From an uncultured Dorea sp. (GTDB lineage Bacteria > Bacillota > Clostridia > Lachnospirales > Lachnospiraceae): a stretch of DNA of 64,000 bases. Of this stretch, positions 59,983 to 64,000 are shown piece after piece. The notes below the pieces were generated by a model that did not search any database, was not told where the DNA came from, and saw only the letters and a list, made by a program, of their open reading frames with translations. The DNA lies in NCBI GenBank assembly GCA_910577685.1, contig CAJTOH010000002.1, forward strand, positions 107,202-171,201, read 5' to 3'. Position 1 is the first letter of the stretch. Every line of letters begins with the position of its first letter. The translations under genes were made by a program, and so were the position numbers.

Positions 59983-60741
59983 TTATATAATCCCTTTACT
60001 TACAAGTATTTTCTCAAATTTCTTTTCTGATAATATTTCATGTGTTACAAGTTCTCCGTTATAAAAAAGGGAAAAGGTTGTAAACGGAGATGGAGCGTTT
60101 TGCGCCTCATCTTTTGACTGAATATGCGTCACCGTTAAATCTACGCCCCGCAGCCGCGCCATATTTTCAAGCAGCGGCACATATTTGGCTGTAAAAGGAC
60201 ATTGGTTGGTATAATATAACGCCAATCCTTTTTTCATATTGCCATGCTCATGTACCGTACTCCTGAAGCGAGGTCTATCCTCACTTTTATCAAAGGGAAA
60301 ATACATTAATTCAAAATATGGATCCGCCCTATCGACTGTTTCAAAACCTTTATGCTTCATGTATTCAGGGTCGGAAAGAAAGCCCTTCTTCTTTGCTGAC
60401 GATAGAATGACAAGTCCCTTTTTCCCTTTTTCTTTACTGTCCTCAATACACTTGTCCAATAATAAGTTAGAGTACCCATGCCCTTTAAACTGTCCGGACA
60501 CCCATAAGCAGTCAATGTACATGTACCCCTCCGCCTCAACCGGCGACCATGCATATTCAGCGGGAATATACTCAATAAAACATTTTCCGCGAACATTGCA
60601 TTTTAAGAATACAAGTCCCTCGTCTAATCTTTCTTTTAACCAATTCTTTTTCGACATGACTTGAATATCTTTGTTATTCGCAATCGCACAACATATATGT
60701 TCCTGTTCAATATTATCCGGTGTTACCCTCACAATCTCCAT
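59983..60741 (-). CDS. GNAT acetyltransferase fused to YoaP-type domain
   Basis: 252 residues. The first 150 form a GNAT domain with WVSGQFKGHGYSNLLLDKCI as the acetyl-CoA loop. The C-terminal part has LALYYTNQCPFTAKYVPLLENMA, the thioredoxin-like YoaP domain, where a lone Cys sits in NQCPF. Substrate unknown. ATG 60741 follows GGAGG. Its promoter carries a GACA-N5-TGTC site, placing it in the same regulon as the WYL loci. Confidence 0.82.
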   Translation of the reverse strand: MEIVRVTPDNIEQEHICCAIANNKDIQVMSKKNWLKERLDEGLVFLKCNVRGKCFIEYIPAEYAWSPVEAEGYMYIDCLWVSGQFKGHGYSNLLLDKCIEDSKEKGKKGLVILSSAKKKGFLSDPEYMKHKGFETVDRADPYFELMYFPFDKSEDRPRFRSTVHEHGNMKKGLALYYTNQCPFTAKYVPLLENMARLRGVDLTVTHIQSKDEAQNAPSPFTTFSLFYNGELVTHEILSEKKFEKILVSKGII

Positions 60742-60815
60742 AGTTTCTTACCTCCGTAAAGTTTAATTTTTTAATATCTTTAAAGTCTGCAGTTTATTAT
60801 ATTACTGTTTTATTC

Positions 60816-60847
60816 AGTATAACGCATATATCTCGACATCTATTGTC
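60816..60847 (-). promoter_or_regulatory. promoter with GACA-N5-TGTC operator (GNAT/YoaP gene)
   Basis: On the minus strand GACAATAGATGTC (60847-60835), 13 bases, TATACT (60821-60816). It is the least exact of the six such promoters in spacing and -10 sequence. Confidence 0.55.
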
Positions 60848-60979
60848 AGGTTTTATTTATTGACCATTCTTTTCGGACAACAAAAAAATCACGGACGCTA
60901 TTTCAGTCTGGCGTAAATAATAATATTATGATAGAATTAGTATCGATAATTAAAGTAAAATTTTTTCACAAAGGGGCAT

Positions 60980-61471
60980 ATGAATATGACGATCAGGACT
61001 GCAACCATGGACGACTTAGAGGCGATTACCGCAGTAGAGGCCGAGTGCTTTCCTGCTGCCGAAGCGGCGACAGGCGAAGAATTTGCCGAAAGAATACAAT
61101 ACTACGGAAACCATTTCTGGCTGATGTTCGAGGGGAAAAAGTTGATTTCCTTCGTTGACGGATTTGTTACAGATGAACCGGATCTGACGGATGAGATGTA
61201 TGAAAAAGCCTGCTTACACAATGAAAACGGTTCCTGGCAAATGATTTTCGGCGTAAATACGCTTCCCGCCTATCGGAATCAAGGATATGCCGGTCAATTA
61301 ATCCAATGCGCCATCGACAACGCCAAAGCTCAGGGACGAAAGGGGCTTGTCCTGACCTGCAAGGACAGGTTAGCGCCGTATTATGCAAAGTTTGGCTTTA
61401 AAAACGAAGGGGTTTCAGATAAATCTACCCATGGAAATGTATCATGGAATCAGATGCGTCTGACGTTTTGA
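60980..61471 (+). CDS. GNAT family N-acetyltransferase
   Basis: 163 residues starting at ATG 60980 or one or two codons later; an AAGGGG site is just upstream. IRTATMDDLEAITAVEAECF opens the GNAT fold; the acetyl-CoA loop is TLPAYRNQGYAGQLIQCAI (about 92-110), and APYYAKFGFKNEG is the usual last strand. The acceptor is unknown; the family ranges from small amines to protein N-termini. Confidence 0.9.
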   Translation: MNMTIRTATMDDLEAITAVEAECFPAAEAATGEEFAERIQYYGNHFWLMFEGKKLISFVDGFVTDEPDLTDEMYEKACLHNENGSWQMIFGVNTLPAYRNQGYAGQLIQCAIDNAKAQGRKGLVLTCKDRLAPYYAKFGFKNEGVSDKSTHGNVSWNQMRLTF

Positions 61472-61517
61472 CATCTGCATCATAGTCTAAAAACTCCCTT
61501 CGCTTTACTATCAGAAT

Positions 61518-63428
61518 TTAGCTTTCTATCGTAATTTCTCCTTCTATTGTCTTGCCCCTGTCGATCTGGCGCCGCAGCTTTCTATTCTTTACGCTGTCAA
61601 AGATAATAGAAAAATCGTAGTCATCGGGGTATAATTCCTCCGCAGCCACATGGAGTTTAATCCTTTTGTGGTTAATCCATATCTTTCTATCCGCCATCTG
61701 TACTCTCAAAACGCCTTTTTCATCAGCCGTCTTGCAGATGATTCCTATCTTTTTGTCCGGATATACAAGCACGCTGTCTCCAAGTTGGAATTCCCGGCCT
61801 TTCCGCGCTCCCCTATTCCTTCTTTTTATTCTTTGAATACCAGATACCTTCTCCTCTTCTAAACAATTTTTAGAGGTAGCTTGTTTCAAATCTTCCGGTA
61901 TTTCGTCTTTTCCATAAGCTGCCTTCATCGCTGTTTTCAACATTCCCTCCGTCATTCCCATTTTCCCGGCTATATAGAAAGCGCAGCTTTCCCCCGCCTC
62001 TCCAATGACTAATTGATAGAGAGGTTTCAGGCTTTCTTTGTCAAATGCCATCTTTGCATTCTCAATTCCGGGTTTTCTATCTGCATATTGCTTAACCTCC
62101 GGATAATGGGTTGTAACAAGAAATAAACCCCCGCTTCTCTGTAATTCGTCCAATATTGCGACAGCGATTCCCATGCCTTCCGTCGGGTCAGTACCGGAAC
62201 CAAGCTCGTCCATAATTACAAGGCTGTCCTTATTGACTCTTTTTAATATTTCCAACACGTTCACCATATGCGCCGAAAATGTAGAAAGGTTCTCTGATAT
62301 ATCCTGCCCGTCTCCTATATCGCAGAGGAAATTACTGTTCATACATATTTCCGCTTTTTTACACGCCACATGCAGTCCGCACTGCGCCATCATGCCATTT
62401 AACGCAACGGTCTTTATTGCGACGGTTTTGCCCCCGGTATTGGGTCCCGTAATGACTACGCCGTCATAGCTTTGCCCTATCTCAAATTGAAGCGGTACGC
62501 ACTCTGCCGGATCCATAAGCGGATGCCGTCCGTCTTCTAAACGGATATAGCGCTCCGTATTAATCTTTGGCTCTGTCCCGCCGTATTCTAAACTTAGTTT
62601 TCCTTTTGAAAAAATAAAATCTAATTTTTCTATCATGCTGACATTTTGTTCCAAAATATCGGCGTAATCGGCCGCCATCGCGGAAAGGGAATAGAGTATC
62701 CTGTATTCTTCATTTTCTTCATTTATCCGCAGAAGCTGCAGCGCCTCATAATATTTTCCCACGGAGCCTGGTTCTATAAATACCGTACTTCCTGTTGATG
62801 ATTTATCAATCACATTGCCTTTTATTTTATGTTTATATTCTTTTTTAACAGGAATACAAATATGGCCGTTTCTCAGGGTGCTGAAACTATCGGACAGACA
62901 TTCTTTATTTGCCCTTATAACCGCATCCGCTTTCTCCCGCATATTTCTTTCATTCCGTTCAATTTCATCTCTGAATGATTTTAAATCTTTTGACGCGTTG
63001 TCGTCTATCCTGCCGTTTCTAATCTGCAGGCCGATCGTTTCTTTAAGATCATCCAGGTAATCAAGGTTCTCATCATAATACGCCAGTGAGATTCCCCATT
63101 GTTTAGAACGGCTTAGGTAATTCTTCAGCCGCATTACGGCGACAAGGGCATTTTCTATATCTTCAAGCTGCGGGATGGATAGACAGCCGCCCTTAACAGC
63201 CGTTTGAATACACTCTCTGATTCCGCATAAAGAAACTAACGGCGGATTCCCGTTTTTCTCCAAAAGCTCTCTGGCCTCGCTTGTTTCCCTCTGCTTTGCC
63301 GTCAATTCATTCTCCGACATACAAAGACCAGTCTCTTCAATCTTTTCTTTCGCCCAATCGGTAAGCGCCAGTTCGCTCCACATCTTTTTGATCTTGTCAA
63401 ATTCTAATACTTTATCTGTTTGAATCAT
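61518..63428 (-). CDS. MutS2-like ATPase lacking the Smr nuclease domain
   Basis: 636 residues. The middle coiled-coil clamp (about 130-260) leads to the MutS ATPase: Walker A TGPNTGGKT (about 330), FSAHMVNVLEIL, Walker B SLVIMDELGSGTDPTEG and LVTTHYPEVKQYA. Normal MutS2 is about 785 residues and ends in KOW and Smr domains; here a KOW-like basic region is present (FQLGDSVLVYPDKKIGII) but Smr is missing. MutS2 acts in recombination control or ribosome rescue. Without Smr, cleavage is unlikely; it may be a paralogue of a full MutS2 elsewhere. Confidence 0.85.
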   Translation of the reverse strand: MIQTDKVLEFDKIKKMWSELALTDWAKEKIEETGLCMSENELTAKQRETSEARELLEKNGNPPLVSLCGIRECIQTAVKGGCLSIPQLEDIENALVAVMRLKNYLSRSKQWGISLAYYDENLDYLDDLKETIGLQIRNGRIDDNASKDLKSFRDEIERNERNMREKADAVIRANKECLSDSFSTLRNGHICIPVKKEYKHKIKGNVIDKSSTGSTVFIEPGSVGKYYEALQLLRINEENEEYRILYSLSAMAADYADILEQNVSMIEKLDFIFSKGKLSLEYGGTEPKINTERYIRLEDGRHPLMDPAECVPLQFEIGQSYDGVVITGPNTGGKTVAIKTVALNGMMAQCGLHVACKKAEICMNSNFLCDIGDGQDISENLSTFSAHMVNVLEILKRVNKDSLVIMDELGSGTDPTEGMGIAVAILDELQRSGGLFLVTTHYPEVKQYADRKPGIENAKMAFDKESLKPLYQLVIGEAGESCAFYIAGKMGMTEGMLKTAMKAAYGKDEIPEDLKQATSKNCLEEEKVSGIQRIKRRNRGARKGREFQLGDSVLVYPDKKIGIICKTADEKGVLRVQMADRKIWINHKRIKLHVAAEELYPDDYDFSIIFDSVKNRKLRRQIDRGKTIEGEITIES

Positions 63429-63605
63429 TTTTATCCCTCCTGTTTCTATTTGGTATTGTAAAGTATTACAATCCTATTTTTCTTAAAAACCTCATGTTTT
63501 CAGGGAATTTTTAGCTTTTTACAACTAAAAAAGCAATGATCCCCTATTTTCGTGTATAATGTAAGCTCCACACTCAACAAAATACGAAAGGTAAATCATT
63601 GCTTT

Positions 63606-64000
63606 ATGGATAACATTATACTATATTTACTTAAAATCATTCAAGAACAATATCAGCAAATTTGCTGGCTCATTCTTTTTATTTGCAGATACATTCCTCT
63701 TAAGCAGTGGGCTCACGATGAACTCCACAGCCCTAAATACCAAAAGTTCCTCACGGATAAACTTCCTGTCATCAAACCATTCATCAAACAGGACTGGCAA
63801 CTCTGGAACGGATACTACCTCCTCCGCTATGGCAAAGCCGTAAAACCTGTCAAACCCCAGAAAGGCAAACCCCGTAACGTTCCGACTGATACCGCCTGCC
63901 CTCTCTGCGGCGCCCCTCATGACTATATCTATGACAACTCTGGCGGCCGCGGACAGTTTAAGTGCAAGATCTGCGGGCAAACCTTTGTCAACGGTGAAAA
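63606..64000 (+). CDS. transposase, N-terminal part (cut by window edge)
   Basis: 131 codons from ATG 63606 without a stop before base 64000. The product begins MDNIILYLLKIIQEQYQQIC, is rich in aromatic and basic residues and carries a zinc ribbon, CPLCGAP ... CKICGQTF, near residues 98-125, as in DDE transposases with an N-terminal zinc finger. The family (IS1595/ISNCY-like) is uncertain. A TATAAT at 63555-63560 lies upstream. The left inverted repeat was not identified. The minus-strand frame over this stretch is a shadow. Confidence 0.6.
   Translation, partial: MDNIILYLLKIIQEQYQQICWLILFICRYIPLKQWAHDELHSPKYQKFLTDKLPVIKPFIKQDWQLWNGYYLLRYGKAVKPVKPQKGKPRNVPTDTACPLCGAPHDYIYDNSGGRGQFKCKICGQTFVNGE

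Noticed and set aside
63627..63980. 117-residue minus-strand frame at the right edge
   Set aside because: It is the shadow of the plus-strand transposase frame, which has the zinc ribbon.

Overview
The window comes from a low-to-mid GC Gram-positive anaerobe of the Clostridia, most likely a gut Lachnospiraceae. The basis is the gene content: a 49-residue L33 in front of secE-nusG-rplK, a YesM/YesN-type two-component system beside a sugar ABC transporter without its own ATPase, a free-standing Spo0A C-terminal domain, a QueT transporter behind a preQ1-like leader, clostridial Psd/PssA, three WYL regulators, strong AGGAGG-type ribosome sites and frequent GTG/TTG starts. No rRNA, tRNA or CRISPR array was seen. 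Most genes lie on the minus strand.

Layout. 1-1.5 kb: rpmG-secE-nusG-rplK, cut by the left edge. 1.5-9.9 kb: cysK-like synthase, frameshifted SdpI-like protein, aminotransferase, secreted EEP-fold hydrolase, YhcG-type nuclease, a WYL regulator and a small membrane-protein operon. 9.9-18.3 kb: a sugar-uptake locus (alpha-galactosidase-like enzyme, two permeases, binding protein) divergent from its histidine kinase/AraC regulator; one permease is split by a frameshift in an 11-base homopolymer. 18.3-22 kb: ECF sigma/anti-sigma pair and an AlbA_2 protein. 22.3-29.5 kb: a seven-gene operon led by a WYL regulator, encoding glycine-rich membrane proteins, a TerB-like protein, a Cys-cluster protein, a winged-helix protein and a zinc-ribbon protein. 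29.5-36.6 kb: palindromic mobile-type repeat, small HTH, hydrolase, two paired uncharacterised proteins, a candidate type I toxin-antitoxin pair, MATE exporter, methionine sulfoxide reductase, 8-oxoG glycosylase and a GT51 transglycosylase. 36.8-40.1 kb: a second WYL regulator with two zinc-ribbon membrane proteins. 40.2-44.4 kb: psd-pssA, PAS-CPBP fusion, nuclease remnant between direct repeats, queT. 44.5-52.2 kb: large exported protein with a methyltransferase, an OmpR-type two-component system, and a stand-alone Spo0A-type regulator. 52.5-64 kb: a second AlbA_2 protein, nitroreductase/HxlR pair, thioredoxin-like YyaL protein, ATPase, kptA, acetyltransferases, a MutS2-like protein without Smr domain, and a partial transposase at the right edge.

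The most notable signal links distant loci. A 13-base palindrome, GACA-N5-TGTC, sits 12 bases (once 13) upstream of a -10 hexamer at six promoters. These serve the small membrane operon (9.7 kb), the WYL operon (29.3 and 29.4 kb), the zinc-ribbon operon (38.7 kb), the second WYL gene (40.0 kb) and a GNAT/YoaP gene (60.8 kb). The two WYL proteins at 28.5 and 39.0 kb have nearly identical recognition helices, so the simplest reading is one WYL-controlled regulon whose largest member is the uncharacterised 22.3-29.3 kb operon. Several short palindromic repeat families are scattered between genes.
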